Of a stretch of DNA of 64,000 nucleotides, positions 31,627 through 41,437 are shown one piece after another (position 1 is the first letter of the stretch; each line of letters starts with the position of its first letter). The position numbers and the translations under genes are program-made. The stretch lies in assembly GCF_028369105.1 (NCBI RefSeq), contig NZ_JAQNDO010000001.1, forward strand, positions 7,410,501-7,474,500, in the 5' to 3' direction. The notes beneath the pieces were generated by a model. That model made no database searches. It had not been told where the DNA came from and worked only from the letters and a program-made list of their open reading frames with translations. Source of the DNA: Polyangium mundeleinium. Its GTDB lineage: Bacteria; Myxococcota_A; Polyangia; Polyangiales; Polyangiaceae.

Positions 31627-31669
31627 AGGCGTCGCCCCTCGCCCACAACGCAGGGGTGGACGCCTTTTT
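31627..31669 (+). terminator. Rho-independent-type terminator after the small basic protein gene
   Basis: Stem AGGCGTC-G-CCCCT with AGGGG-TG-GACGCCT around a 12-base loop, followed by TTTTT (31665-31669). The T-run stands out in this GC-rich DNA. Confidence 0.75.
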
Positions 31670-31789
31670 CCGTCCGTAGGGCCTCGCATTTTGGCATGCT
31701 GGCGCAGACCGCCGTCGGCGCGTTCACGAACACGCACGTGGACGACGGCTCGGAGGCGGGAGAACGGCGCGCGCGTCGTGGTTCTACGG

Positions 31790-34153
31790 ATGAGCGATAC
31801 CAGCGAGGCCCTGCGACAGTCCGAGGAGCGTTACCGCACGCTCTTCGAACAGGCGCCCGTCGGCGTGTTCCTGTACGACCGAAGCCTCCGGCTCACCACG
31901 TGGAACGCGCGCTTCACGCAGCTCCTCCAGACGACGAACGAGCGGCTCTCGGGCTTCGACATGCACGGGCTGCGCGACCGCGCCGTGCTGCCCTCGATCA
32001 AGGGCGCCCTTGCCGGCGCGTCGAGCACGTACGAGGGCCGCTACCAGGCGACCACGAGCGACGCCGTCGTGTGGGTCTCGATGCGCCTTTGCCCGCTCCG
32101 GAACGCCAGCGGCGAGGTCATCGGCGGCATGGGCGTGGTCGAGGATCTCACGGAGCGAAACCGCGCGCTCTCCGCGCTCCGCGAGAGCGAGCAGCGCCAC
32201 GCGCTCTATGTCAAGCGCAGCCCCCTCGGCGTGATCGTGTGGAACACGCGCTTCGAAGTGCTCGAGTGGAACCCGTCGGCGACGCGGATCTTCGGCTACA
32301 CCGAGGAGGAAGCCCTCGGCAAACGCGAGCCGGGCTTCATCGTGTCGGAGAACGCTTGGCCCTTCGTCCGCGCGCTCTGGGAAGGTCTGCTCCAACAGAC
32401 GGGCGTCGAGCGGAGCCGCAACGAGAACGTGCGGAAGGACGGACGGACCATCTGCTGCGAGTGGTCCGCCACAGCGCTCGTCGACGCGCAGGACGACGTG
32501 ATCGGCGTCGCGGCCCTCGTCGAGGACGTGACCGAGCGGCAAGCCGCCGAGGAGGCGTTGAAGCGCTCGGAGGCGCGGTTCCGCGCGCTCATCGAACGCG
32601 CGCCCGACGCCATCGGCGTGGTGCGTCAAGGCCGGTGGATCTACGCGAACCCCGCGCTCGTCACGTACCTCGGCTACGAGCGCCCCGGCGAGCTCATCGG
32701 GCGCCTCGCGCGGGACTCCGTTCATCCCGACGACCGCGTCGTGCAGGAGCAACATCATGCCGATCTCGAGCGCGGCACGTCGGTCTCACCGCACGAGTAC
32801 CGGCTGCTCCGTCGCGACGGATCCATCGTCCACGCCGAGGTCGTGAGCCTGCTCGTCGACTACGACGGCGCGCCGGCGATCCTCGGCATCGCGCGTGATC
32901 TGACCGAGCGCAAGCAGATGCAAGCGCGCCTCGTGCAAGCCGAGCGCATGGCCGCGGTCGGCACGCTCGCGGCCGGGGTGGCGCATGAGATCAACAGCCC
33001 CCTCGCCTACGTGCTCACGCAGCTCACGGTGGCGACCGGCGAGGCGCTGCCCGGGTTGAAGCAACGCGTCGAGGTCCTCGAGCACGCCGCGGATCTCACG
33101 CCGGGCGAGCTCACGCAGCGCGTCCTGGAGCTCGAAGCGGCGCTCGACGGCGCGCGCGAGGCGGCCGAGCGCATGCGCAGCATCGTGCGGGATCTGCGGA
33201 CGTTCTCCCGCGCGGACGACGGCGAGATCGCGCCGACCGACGTGCGCCGCGTGCTCGACGCCTCGCTCAACATGGTCTTCGGCGAGATCCGCCACCGCGC
33301 GCGGCTCGAGAAGCAGTACGACGACGTGCCGCTCGTCGACGCCAACGAAGCGCGGCTCGGCCAGGTCTTCGTGAACCTGCTCGTCAACGCGGCGCAGGCG
33401 TTGCCCGAAGGAAATGCAGCGGCGAATCTGATCCGGCTGCGCACCTACGTCGGCGACGCGGGGCGCGTGATCGTGGAGGTGATGGACTCGGGCCCTGGCA
33501 TCCCCGACGACGTCAAAGCGAAGATCTTCGACCCCTTTTTCACGACGAAGCCCGCGGGCGTGGGCACGGGCCTCGGGCTCTGGATCTGCCAGGGGATCGT
33601 CACGCGCCTCGGCGGAACGATCGATCTTGCCTCGAGGCCCGGCGAGACGATCTTTCGAGTCGTGCTCCCGCCCGGCGCATCCGCCGGCAAACCTCTCGAC
33701 GGCGCGCGGGCTCTCCGCGCCGACGAGCCGAACCTCGCGCAGAAGCCAGCCATGAAGCCGAAGCCCCCCGACGTGAAGCCACGCCGCGGCCGCGTGCTCG
33801 TGATCGACGACGAGGCGCCGCTCGCGAACGCCCTCAAGATGTTCCTCGCCGACGAGCACGACGTCGTGGTCTCGACGAGCGGCCGCGACGCGCTCGCGCT
33901 GCTCGAAAAGGATCCGACGTTCGACGCGATCCTCTGCGATCTGATGATGCCCGACGTGACGGGCGTGGACGTCCACGAGGCGCTGCGCGAGCGCGCGCCC
34001 GACGTCGCCGCGCGTCTCGTCTTCGTGACGGGCGGCGCGTTCACGCCGCGCATGCGGGCGTTCCTCGAAGAGGTCCGCAACCCCCAGCTCGAAAAGCCCT
34101 TCGACCTCCCGAAGCTCCGCGCGCTGCTGCGCCAACTCGTCTCGGCGCGCTGA
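31790..34153 (+). CDS. Hybrid sensor histidine kinase: three PAS domains, HisKA, HATPase and receiver
   Basis: A 787-residue soluble signalling protein. Three PAS units (starting near [36 protein letters not shown] and [18 protein letters not shown]) are each followed by a DLTER-type linker. The phospho-acceptor His is in [13 protein letters not shown]; the ATPase domain has [15 protein letters not shown] (N box), [10 protein letters not shown] and [17 protein letters not shown]-terminal receiver has [12 protein letters not shown], phospho-acceptor Asp in [11 protein letters not shown], and the conserved Lys in QLEKPFDLP. No membrane segment, so it senses a cytoplasmic cue, possibly via PAS-bound cofactor. 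ATG 31790 ([10 protein letters not shown]) is chosen because the first PAS begins directly after; the frame is open upstream to 31691. Confidence 0.93.
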   Translation: MSDTSEALRQSEERYRTLFEQAPVGVFLYDRSLRLTTWNARFTQLLQTTNERLSGFDMHGLRDRAVLPSIKGALAGASSTYEGRYQATTSDAVVWVSMRLCPLRNASGEVIGGMGVVEDLTERNRALSALRESEQRHALYVKRSPLGVIVWNTRFEVLEWNPSATRIFGYTEEEALGKREPGFIVSENAWPFVRALWEGLLQQTGVERSRNENVRKDGRTICCEWSATALVDAQDDVIGVAALVEDVTERQAAEEALKRSEARFRALIERAPDAIGVVRQGRWIYANPALVTYLGYERPGELIGRLARDSVHPDDRVVQEQHHADLERGTSVSPHEYRLLRRDGSIVHAEVVSLLVDYDGAPAILGIARDLTERKQMQARLVQAERMAAVGTLAAGVAHEINSPLAYVLTQLTVATGEALPGLKQRVEVLEHAADLTPGELTQRVLELEAALDGAREAAERMRSIVRDLRTFSRADDGEIAPTDVRRVLDASLNMVFGEIRHRARLEKQYDDVPLVDANEARLGQVFVNLLVNAAQALPEGNAAANLIRLRTYVGDAGRVIVEVMDSGPGIPDDVKAKIFDPFFTTKPAGVGTGLGLWICQGIVTRLGGTIDLASRPGETIFRVVLPPGASAGKPLDGARALRADEPNLAQKPAMKPKPPDVKPRRGRVLVIDDEAPLANALKMFLADEHDVVVSTSGRDALALLEKDPTFDAILCDLMMPDVTGVDVHEALRERAPDVAARLVFVTGGAFTPRMRAFLEEVRNPQLEKPFDLPKLRALLRQLVSAR

Positions 34154-34175
34154 GAAGCTCGCTGCGCTTCTCAGC
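34149..34175. terminator. Palindrome overlapping the histidine kinase stop, candidate bidirectional terminator
   Basis: GCTGAGAAGC (34149-34158) and GCTTCTCAGC (34166-34175) are perfect inverted arms around a 7-base loop. It includes the stop codon of the kinase gene and lies 12 bases from the stop of the convergent gene. There is no T-run. Confidence 0.45.
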
Positions 34176-34187
34176 GCCCTGCCGGGG

Positions 34188-35291
34188 TCAGCGGGGGCCG
34201 CGTGCCGCGAACCAGTCGCGGTAGTGCTGGTACAGCGTCGCGTAGCGCACGTACGTCTCGCGATCCGCCGCGAACCGCCGCTGCCAGGCCTCGGTCTCGG
34301 TCGTGTGTGCCGTGTCCGTGAGCCCGTACTTCGTGCGGATCTCGGCGAGCGCAGCGGGGTTCACCGCGATCTCCGCGGCGAACGCTGCATACCGTTCGAG
34401 GCTGAGCTGCGGGCCCGACGCGACCGCCGGGAACCCCGCGAGCGTCATCGGCTGCGGCACCGTCGGTGGCATCGGGACGGGCGTCGGGCGCTGCGACGCG
34501 TACGACGCGCTCGACACCGGCGCCCCTGTGCTCGCGGGCGCGGCCGCGCCCGGCGATCCTGGCGCCGGCGGGTATCCGTATCCCCCGGGCTGCGACGGCT
34601 TCGGCGGCGGCGCGGGCGGCGGGAGCACCGCGGCCTTCATGGCCGGCGACGAGGGCGACGGGGGCGGCGGCGGGAGCGGCGCAGCCTGGAACGGGAGCGT
34701 GGGCCTCGAGGGCGCAGGTTGCGCGGGCAACGTCTGCCGTGCCGGCAACGGATCCGGGATCGTGGCGACGCGCGGCCGCATCGGCGCCGCGTGCTCGTCC
34801 GGAGGCAACATCGCGCCCGGCCCGCTCTCGCGCGGCGGCGGCGGCGGCCCCTTCACGGCCGGCGCGCCACTCGCCGTCACCGGCGGCGTCGTGCCTTCGG
34901 CCGCTGCTGCTGCGGCGGCGGCCCTGCGCGCGCGGAGCCTCGCGAGGAGCTGCTCCGGATCGGCCGTGGGCAACATCGGCACGGTGTCCATGAGCCCGAG
35001 CGGCACCGATTGCGCGCGCGGCGGCGTCGGCTCGTCCTCGTTGCCTCCGGCGCGCGCCTTGCGGGTCTCGATGGCCCGCGAGCGCGCCTCGAAGGCTGCT
35101 TTGTACCGCGCCTCCAGCGCGTTCCGCGTCGCCTCCGGCTCGCGTGACATACGCTCCATCCAGGCGTTGCGGCTCACGCCCCAGGCCTCGGCCGAGAGCG
35201 CCTCGACACGCAAAACCTCCTCGAGGGGCGTCCCTGCCTCGACCTCCGCGCACAGGGCGGCGAATCGTTCGAGCTCGATTTCCGGTTCCAT
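34188..35291 (-). CDS. Protein with duplicated helical domain flanking a proline-rich linker; function unknown
   Basis: About 367 residues. An N-terminal domain (ELERFAALCAEVEAGTPLEE through about residue 67) and a C-terminal domain (LERYAAFAAEIAVNPAALAE to near the end) look like copies of one another: both start LER-[FY]-AA-x-x-AE-[VI], both have a central W (NAWMERM, EAWQRRF) and both end with an Arg/Tyr-rich helix (ALEARYKAAF, TLYQHYRDWF). Between them are about 230 residues of Pro/Ala-rich disordered sequence. No signal peptide or membrane helix. ATG 35291 is preferred to GTG 35294. Convergent with the hybrid kinase. I do not recognise the domain. Confidence 0.72.
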   Translation of the reverse strand: MEPEIELERFAALCAEVEAGTPLEEVLRVEALSAEAWGVSRNAWMERMSREPEATRNALEARYKAAFEARSRAIETRKARAGGNEDEPTPPRAQSVPLGLMDTVPMLPTADPEQLLARLRARRAAAAAAAAEGTTPPVTASGAPAVKGPPPPPRESGPGAMLPPDEHAAPMRPRVATIPDPLPARQTLPAQPAPSRPTLPFQAAPLPPPPPSPSSPAMKAAVLPPPAPPPKPSQPGGYGYPPAPGSPGAAAPASTGAPVSSASYASQRPTPVPMPPTVPQPMTLAGFPAVASGPQLSLERYAAFAAEIAVNPAALAEIRTKYGLTDTAHTTETEAWQRRFAADRETYVRYATLYQHYRDWFAARGPR

Positions 35292-35436
35292 CACGTCGGG
35301 GCGCCCGTGAGCGCTCGGCAGACCATACGCCGGCCGCGGTCCGAGGTCGAGAGCGCCGCGCGACGTTTCAGCACGTTGCCGACGACTGGGCTTGCCCCCC
35401 GTCCGTCAAACCGTGGTACTAAGCGAGGTAGAAACG

Positions 35437-36090
35437 ATGAACTCGAGTCTCCGCACCTTTCTCGGTCTTGCCCTCCTCGTCGCCCCCCTCTCGGCGGGCT
35501 GTGCCTCTCGCACGGCGCCCTTCGATCAGATGGACCAGGCGCAAATCACTGTGCTGCGCCTGACTGCGCCGCCGCCCCCCGCTGCGGCGGTCGCGACACC
35601 CGGCGCGCTCCCGGGCATCCCGGGCCTGCCCATCCCGCCCGAGATGCAGGCTGCGGGGCAGCAGCTCCTCCAGGGCCTGAACCAGGCCGCGCCGGGGCTC
35701 ATCCCGCCGGGCCTCCTCCCTGGCGGCCAGACGCAGCCGGCGCCCGTCCAGCAGCAACAGGTGCCGCTGTGGAACGGCCTCGCGATCGTGGCCCAGACGC
35801 CCGTCACGAACGAGGACATGAAGAACGACCTCCTCGACCTCTTCGGCGACGAGGACAGCTTCCAGGCCGGCGCGAACAATTGCACGACGGCGCCCGGCAT
35901 GGGCATCTCGTTCGTTCGTCCGGGCCAGCCGAACACCGATCTCGTGGTTTGGTTCACGTGCTCCAAGGCCGCCGGCGTCACGCCCTTCACGCTCCCCTAC
36001 GGCAAGGACATGCTCACGGGTGAGTCGCACCAGAAGCTGAGCCAGATCTACCAGGCTCTCTTCGGCATGGCCGTTCCGCCCGGCTCCTGA
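35437..36090 (+). CDS. Hypothetical lipoprotein
   Basis: A 217-residue lipoprotein: signal FLGLALLVAPLSAGCAS (lipobox LSAGC), a Pro/Gln-rich spacer of about 80 residues (LPGIPGLPIPPEMQ, PVQQQQVPLWNG) and a globular C-terminal part with TNEDMKNDLLDLFGDEDSF, NNCTTAPGMGISFVRPG and WFTCSKAAGVTPFTLPYG. Two Cys (NNCTT, WFTCS) may form a disulfide. The start is ATG 35437, with GAGG 8 bases upstream; extra codons upstream in frame would bury the signal peptide. No family is recognised. Confidence 0.78.
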   Translation: MNSSLRTFLGLALLVAPLSAGCASRTAPFDQMDQAQITVLRLTAPPPPAAAVATPGALPGIPGLPIPPEMQAAGQQLLQGLNQAAPGLIPPGLLPGGQTQPAPVQQQQVPLWNGLAIVAQTPVTNEDMKNDLLDLFGDEDSFQAGANNCTTAPGMGISFVRPGQPNTDLVVWFTCSKAAGVTPFTLPYGKDMLTGESHQKLSQIYQALFGMAVPPGS

Positions 36091-36106
36091 TCTCTCGCGC
36101 CTCCGA

Positions 36107-36128
36107 GGGCCTCGATCCTGCGAGGCCC
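36107..36128. terminator. Candidate terminator hairpin after the lipoprotein gene
   Basis: Perfect 8-bp arms GGGCCTCG / CGAGGCCC around ATCCTG, 17 bases past the stop; no T-run follows, so assignment is weak. Confidence 0.35.
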
Positions 36129-36268
36129 CGTGCACGCTCCCGCCTCGGCAAGCCCGGATCTTCGGGACCGCCTCGAACGGCCATTTCACGCCTTCGTGGC
36201 GGAGAAAGCGGCCTGGATGCTAGGATGGCGCATCGACGCCGTCTCTGCGGCGCTCGCCGGGCCTTCCG

Positions 36269-37903
36269 ATGACCCAACATGAAAAGCTCTCCCCAGGGAT
36301 GGTGCTCGGGCGCTACGAGCTGCTCCTGCCGATCGCACAGGGAGGCATGGCCACGGTCTGGGCGGCGCGGCAAAAGGGATCACGCGGGTTTCAGAAGACG
36401 GTCGCCATCAAGACGATGCTGCCGTCGCTCTTGGACGACCCGCAGTTCGAGCAGATGTTCCTCGACGAGGCCTCGCTCGCCGCGCGCATCCATCACCCGA
36501 ACGTCGCGGAGATCCTCGACGTCGGCGAGCAGGACGACACGATCTACATCGTCATGGAGTGGGTCGACGGCGAGGCGCTCAGCGTCCTCACGAAGACCGC
36601 CAAGCGCAGCAACGTCCCCGTGCCGCAGCGCATCGCGCTCCGTATCGTCCGCCAGGCCTGCGCGGGCCTGCACTCGGCCCACGAGCTGCGCGACGATCAC
36701 GACCAGCTCCTCGACTTGGTGCACCGCGACGTTTCGCCGCAAAACATCCTCGTCTCGTACGACGGCATCGTGAAGCTCGTCGATTTCGGCGTGGCGAAGG
36801 CGCTCGGCCGCGCGGGCGGCGAGACGACGGCGGGGCAGCTCAAGGGCAAAGTCCCGTACATGTCGCCCGAGCAGGCCCTCGGGCAGAAGGTCGATCGGCG
36901 CACCGACGTCTTCGCGATGGGCATCGTGCTCTACCGGCTCACGACGGGCCTGCACCCGTTCCTCGGCGAGAACGACATGGCCACGATGAAGAACATCATC
37001 TCGCGGCCGCTCCTGCCGCCGCGCATGAAAAACCCGAGTTTCCCCGCCGAGCTCGAGCGCGTGCTGCTCACGTGCCTGAAGAAGGATGCGAACGAGCGCT
37101 ACCAGACGATGCTGGAGCTCGACGCGGCCCTGGAGCGTGTCCTCGCCTTGTCCGGGGCCTCGGTCGTCGACGATGACATCGGCGCGTTCACGCGCTCCGT
37201 GATGGGCGATCGGGGCCAGAAGCGCCGCGCCGCGCTGCGTGACGCCGTGCGCGCCGCCGACGAGCGCGCCGCGGGCATCGCGATGTCGCCGGGCGCCGCG
37301 CATCCGCACGTGCACGAGGCAGTCTCGGACATCGCGATCACGCGGATGAACTCGGCGCTCACGAGCTTCCCGACGAGCATGCCGCGGAGCTCCTCGACCT
37401 CGATCCTCCCGCCGACGTCCGAATCGTACGCGGACGGAGCCATGTCCGGCTCGCTCTTGCCGTCGACGCCGCCCCGTCCATACAACCGCGCGGGCCGCTT
37501 CGTCGCCATCGGCGCGGTGACCGCGCTCTCGCTCGCCGGCACGTTCATGTTCCTACGCGCGACGATGGCGCCACGCGCGGCCGCTGGAAACGCCGCCGGA
37601 AACGTGGCGCCCACGCCGCCGAGCCCGCCCGCGCCCACGCAGGCCGCGACGCCCGTGGCCGTGCAGACCGCCGTGGCTCCGCAGCCAGTCGAGACGGGCG
37701 GCGGCACGGTGCTCGACATCAACGATCTCCCGTCCGCCGACACGAAACCCGAAGCCACGACCAAGCGTGACGACAAACCCGCGGGCACGACGAAAGGCAC
37801 GGGCGCGACGAAGCCTGCGGCCCCGACGACCGCGACCGCAAAGCCCACCGGGGCGCCGACGAGCACGACGTGGGTACCCAGAGTCACGGATCCCGGCTTC
37901 TGA
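36269..37903 (+). CDS. Membrane-anchored Ser/Thr protein kinase (Hanks type)
   Basis: A 544-residue kinase with an intact catalytic core: glycine loop IAQGGMATVW, Lys48 in VAIK, catalytic loop LVHRDVSPQNIL, VDFGVAK, activation segment ending YMSPEQALGQ and RTDVFAMGIVLYRL. A Ser-rich juxtamembrane region, one membrane helix (FVAIGAVTALSLAGTFMFL, about residues 412-430) and a Pro/Thr-rich extracytoplasmic tail (PTPPSPPAPTQAATP) follow, without PASTA repeats. ATG 36269; TAGGAT at 36221-36226 is a possible -10. The last 34 bases overlap the next gene. It contrasts with the HRN kinase at 13.8 kb. Confidence 0.93.
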   Translation: MTQHEKLSPGMVLGRYELLLPIAQGGMATVWAARQKGSRGFQKTVAIKTMLPSLLDDPQFEQMFLDEASLAARIHHPNVAEILDVGEQDDTIYIVMEWVDGEALSVLTKTAKRSNVPVPQRIALRIVRQACAGLHSAHELRDDHDQLLDLVHRDVSPQNILVSYDGIVKLVDFGVAKALGRAGGETTAGQLKGKVPYMSPEQALGQKVDRRTDVFAMGIVLYRLTTGLHPFLGENDMATMKNIISRPLLPPRMKNPSFPAELERVLLTCLKKDANERYQTMLELDAALERVLALSGASVVDDDIGAFTRSVMGDRGQKRRAALRDAVRAADERAAGIAMSPGAAHPHVHEAVSDIAITRMNSALTSFPTSMPRSSSTSILPPTSESYADGAMSGSLLPSTPPRPYNRAGRFVAIGAVTALSLAGTFMFLRATMAPRAAAGNAAGNVAPTPPSPPAPTQAATPVAVQTAVAPQPVETGGGTVLDINDLPSADTKPEATTKRDDKPAGTTKGTGATKPAAPTTATAKPTGAPTSTTWVPRVTDPGF

Positions 37904-38904
37904 GCAAGGGCACGCCCCCCGCGTCCCTCCGCGATCTCGCGGTGGTCGGCCTCTGCGCCGCCATCGTGGTGCTCGGATCCGCCGCACACCGCGAGGACGA
38001 AGGCGCGGCCGCGAACAACGCGGAGACGTCCGAGGCCTCCGCGCCCACGCTCACGATGTCCCCGCTGCCGAACGGCGCGCCCGGCAAGCCCGCGGCCCTG
38101 GTCTCCGAGGCCGCGCCTCGCAGCGGCTGCGACTTCCCGGACAGCGGCTTCGGCGACTACCTCGGCTGGCGACCGCTCCCGCTCGGCCGCATCCTCGTCC
38201 CTTCGAGCCTCACCGTCCCGCCCGACGGCGGCTTTGATCTGCTCGTGCACTTCCACGGCACCGAGCCCGTGCGCAAGCAGCTCGCGCCCCTCGGCCTCGG
38301 CCTCGTGATCGCAGGCCTCGACACGGGCACGCTGTCGAGCGGCTACAAGAGCACGTTCGAGTCCGAAGGCACCTTCGACGCGATGCTCTCGGCCATCAGC
38401 CGCGAGGTCGCGCTCGCCACGAAAAACCCCGCGGCTCGCCCGCGCAGCATCGTCCTGTCGTCGTGGAGCGCGGGCTACGGCGCGATCGCGCGGATCCTCG
38501 GGGGAGGCCGCGACGACGTCGACGCCGTCATCCTGCTCGACTCGCTCTACGCGAGTTACGCGTCCGGCGGGAAGATGCCCGATCCCACGGAGCTTTTGCC
38601 CTTCTCGTCCTTCGCGCGTGCCGCGGCGAACGGCGGTCCTCTGCTCTTCGTCACGCACACGGCCGTCCCCACGCCGGACTACGCCTCCACGCTGGAGACC
38701 GGGACGTTCCTCCTGCGCGAGATCGGCGCCGACGTCCCGGCCACGCCGCCTGCGCAGGATCCGTTCGGCGTCTCGCGCGCCCACGATCAGAACCACTTCT
38801 TCCTCCGCGGGTACGCGGGCTCGGACGGCGACGCGCATTGCGGCCAGCTCCGGCTCCTGCCCGACATCCTGCGTGATCACGTCTTGCCCGCGTCACGCCC
38901 GTAG
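37870..38904 (+). CDS. Membrane-anchored alpha/beta-hydrolase-like protein
   Basis: A 344-residue protein with an N-terminal hydrophobic helix (LAVVGLCAAIVVLGSAA), a disordered spacer and a domain resembling an alpha/beta hydrolase: DLLVHFHGTEPVRKQLAPL, then the nucleophile elbow SSWSAGYGAI (S-x-S-x-G, with Ser in the first Gly position), AVILLDSLY and a late His in HDQNHFFLRGY. Substrate is unknown. Start GTG 37870 lies inside the kinase gene, giving a 34-base overlap in another frame; no later start keeps the hydrophobic helix. The overlap suggests the pair is co-expressed. Confidence 0.72.
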   Translation: MGTQSHGSRLLSKGTPPASLRDLAVVGLCAAIVVLGSAAHREDEGAAANNAETSEASAPTLTMSPLPNGAPGKPAALVSEAAPRSGCDFPDSGFGDYLGWRPLPLGRILVPSSLTVPPDGGFDLLVHFHGTEPVRKQLAPLGLGLVIAGLDTGTLSSGYKSTFESEGTFDAMLSAISREVALATKNPAARPRSIVLSSWSAGYGAIARILGGGRDDVDAVILLDSLYASYASGGKMPDPTELLPFSSFARAAANGGPLLFVTHTAVPTPDYASTLETGTFLLREIGADVPATPPAQDPFGVSRAHDQNHFFLRGYAGSDGDAHCGQLRLLPDILRDHVLPASRP

Positions 38905-38917
38905 GAGCCCATCGGCC

Positions 38918-40126
38918 TTGGCCACACCTCGCTCTTCGCCGCTCTACCACGACGACCCGAAGCTCTTCTCGTTCCGCGGCGTCGTCGTCGCCCACGAGTC
39001 CCACGCCGGCCGCCCCAGCGTGCGGCTCGATCGCACCGCGTTTTACCCCGAGTCCGGCGGGCAGATGGCCGATCGTGGACGCCTCGACGAGGCCGCCGTC
39101 ATCGACGTGCAGGTCGACGACGAGGGCCGCATCCACCACGTGCTCGAAGGGCCCCTGCCCGCGATCGGCGCCGATGTGCATGGCACGATCGACAAGCCGC
39201 GCCGCCTCGTCCACATGGCCCAGCACACGGGCCAGCACATGCTCTCGCGCGCGCTCGCCGACGTCGCCCGCGCCGAAACCGTCTCCTCGCGCCTCGGCGA
39301 GAGCGCGTGCACGATCGACCTCGACGTCACCACCCTCGACGAGCGCGCCGCGGCCGAGGCCGAGGCCCTCGTCAACGCCGTCATCGATGACGACGCCCCG
39401 ATCCGCGCGTTTTTCCCCTCGGAGGACGAGCTCCGCGCGCTCCCGCTGCGCAGGCAGCCCAAGGTGCACGACAACGTGCGCGTCGTCGTGATCGGCGACT
39501 TCGACGTCTCGCCTTGCGGGGGCACGCACTGCACGAACACCGCGCAGGTCGGCTTCGTCCGCATCGACGCGCTCGAGCGAACCAAGGGCAAGATGCGCGT
39601 CACGTTCTCCGCGGGCGTGCGGGCGCGGACGAAGCTCTCGCGCGAAGCCGACGTCGTGCGCGCGCTCGCCCGCGAGCTCACGTGCGGCCCCGAGGACGTC
39701 CCCGCGGGCATCGAAAAACTGCGCCGCGAGCTCGACGAGGCGCGTCAGGCGCTCGGGCGCGTGCGGGGCCGCGTGGCCGCGGCGATCGCCGACGCGCTCG
39801 TGAAGGACGCGCGGGCGCGGGGCGAACGCGTGGTAATCGGCGTCGTCGAAGATGCATCCCTCGATCTCGTGCGCGCGGTGGCCGGGCGCATCACGGCCGA
39901 GGCGGATCTCGTCGCGTTGCTCGCGGGGGAAGCCGACGGCGGCACGATCGTGCTCGCGGCGCGCGGATCGTCGAGCGACTTCGACTGCGGCGCCTTCTTG
40001 AAGCGCGCGGCGACCGCGGCGGGCGGTCGCGGCGGCGGCAGACCCGAGCGCGCCGAGGGCCGCTTGCCCGCGGGGATCGACTGGACGACGATCGCGGCCG
40101 CGACGCTCGCCACGCCCGGACGCTGA
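38918..40126 (+). CDS. Alanyl-tRNA editing protein (AlaX-like, with DHHA1 domain)
   Basis: A 402-residue protein homologous to the editing part of AlaRS, expected to deacylate Ser- or Gly-tRNA(Ala) in trans. The editing domain has FYPESGGQMADRG, the zinc-binding pair HTGQHML and CGGTHC (both motifs complete) and RVTFSAGVRA. The C-terminal part resembles DHHA1 (GGTIVLAARGSS, FDCGAFLKRAA, GGGRPERAEGRL). No aminoacylation domain is present. The start is TTG 38918, with AGGAG 10 bases upstream; there is no ATG or GTG before the domain begins, and the upstream open frame is a shadow of the hydrolase gene. Length fits the long AlaX class. Confidence 0.88.
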   Translation: MATPRSSPLYHDDPKLFSFRGVVVAHESHAGRPSVRLDRTAFYPESGGQMADRGRLDEAAVIDVQVDDEGRIHHVLEGPLPAIGADVHGTIDKPRRLVHMAQHTGQHMLSRALADVARAETVSSRLGESACTIDLDVTTLDERAAAEAEALVNAVIDDDAPIRAFFPSEDELRALPLRRQPKVHDNVRVVVIGDFDVSPCGGTHCTNTAQVGFVRIDALERTKGKMRVTFSAGVRARTKLSREADVVRALARELTCGPEDVPAGIEKLRRELDEARQALGRVRGRVAAAIADALVKDARARGERVVIGVVEDASLDLVRAVAGRITAEADLVALLAGEADGGTIVLAARGSSSDFDCGAFLKRAATAAGGRGGGRPERAEGRLPAGIDWTTIAAATLATPGR

Positions 40127-40138
40127 GCGCGCGCTCGT

Positions 40139-41254
40139 TTACAGGCCGCTGCAGCTGTCGAGCGCGGGATCGGTCTCGGCCGGGCATCCGGCGGACGGCA
40201 GCGGGGAAGGCTTCACCGCCCCGAGCATGGCGGGATCCGCCTCGAAATCCATGGCGAACGAGAGCGCCTCGCAGACCTTGTTCTTGTCCGTCGCGTCAGC
40301 CAGCAGCACGTCGGCCGCGCGGCAAGTGATCTGCCGCGTCGCCGGGTAGAACAGCGCGTCCTTGCAGATCGGGTTTCCCTTCGTGTCGCGGAAGCTCGCG
40401 AGCATGGGGAACAGCTCCGATACCGGGAGCTTCGCGCCGATCTTGCCCTCGCGTAGCTGGTACAGACCGGTCACAGTCCGATCGATGCGCGCCACGAGCA
40501 CCAGGTTCGACAGCGCGGCGTACATGGATGTGAACGCGCCGTCCGAGATCGGCAGCGGCGCCTCGGGGAGCCGGGCCACGAGCTTGTTGCCCGTCACGTA
40601 GGCCGTGCCGTCGATGAACCTCGGCGCGTAGGGGTCTGCCTGCACCGGTGCGACGAACTCCTGCCGGATCGACCACGCATCCGCGCCTTGCCATTCCGGT
40701 GACGCCGCGAGACCCAGGCTCCCGTACCAGCCGACCTCCACCTGATCGTCGTCGCTCGCGCCGTTGTACCCTTGTACGCGGAGCAGCACGCTCCACTGGC
40801 CGGACTCGGCCAGGTCGCGCAGGAAGCTCGACATGTCATCGATGTTGAGGATGTACGCGAGGGCGCCGAAGAGCGCGTAACTCGCCCCGTCGTGACCCCT
40901 GTCGTCGTCGCAGTACCCTTTGTCGTCCGACGGATCGATCGACTCGCAGCCCCGCTTGTCCTCGGTGCACGAGCACAGCCCGTCGAGGTTCAGCCCGGGG
41001 AGCGCGTCGTTCACGCCTTTTCCCATGTCGATCGTGCGTAGCGCCACGACGAACCCCTCGGCGCCGCCCGCGTCGTCCACGGCGGGCGGATCGGGGACCT
41101 CGTCGCGCACGCACATCATCGGCGTCGCGCCGCCCGCGCCTCCGTGACCTGCCCCGAGCGAGAGCTCGTCCGGGATCCCGGACACGAGCTGGCAACCGGC
41201 TGCCCACGAAAGTACGACGAAGCCCCCTCTCGTCGCGCGCCTCCGAACCGCCAT
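40139..41254 (-). CDS. Hypothetical lipoprotein, Cys-containing
   Basis: A 371-residue lipoprotein with a strong ribosome-binding site (AGGAGGAG five bases before ATG 41254). Signal GGFVVLSWAAGCQLVSG has lipobox WAAGC. The mature protein has an acidic Cys-rich segment (DGLCSCTEDKRGCESIDP), long mixed alpha/beta stretches, and Cys pairs near the end (ITCRAADVL, AGCPAETDPALDSCSGL). The style (GIPDELSLGAGHGGAGG after the lipobox) is common in myxobacterial surface lipoproteins. I do not recognise a catalytic family. Divergent from the lipoprotein gene at 41438. Confidence 0.8.
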   Translation of the reverse strand: MAVRRRATRGGFVVLSWAAGCQLVSGIPDELSLGAGHGGAGGATPMMCVRDEVPDPPAVDDAGGAEGFVVALRTIDMGKGVNDALPGLNLDGLCSCTEDKRGCESIDPSDDKGYCDDDRGHDGASYALFGALAYILNIDDMSSFLRDLAESGQWSVLLRVQGYNGASDDDQVEVGWYGSLGLAASPEWQGADAWSIRQEFVAPVQADPYAPRFIDGTAYVTGNKLVARLPEAPLPISDGAFTSMYAALSNLVLVARIDRTVTGLYQLREGKIGAKLPVSELFPMLASFRDTKGNPICKDALFYPATRQITCRAADVLLADATDKNKVCEALSFAMDFEADPAMLGAVKPSPLPSAGCPAETDPALDSCSGL

Positions 41255-41437
41255 CGCTCCTCCTGAAGGACAGGACGCTCGCGCGTAAAAATCCCCGCGC
41301 AGGCCCGCGATCGAGAAGATCACGATTGGGGCGGGCCGTCCACCGCACCCCGAAGGCCGCCGCGCACGTCCGGGGCGCGCGAGAGAGCGCGTGTGTTTTG
41401 CCTGGCATCGAGCCGGGCCATCGGCTACGCCGGCCCC

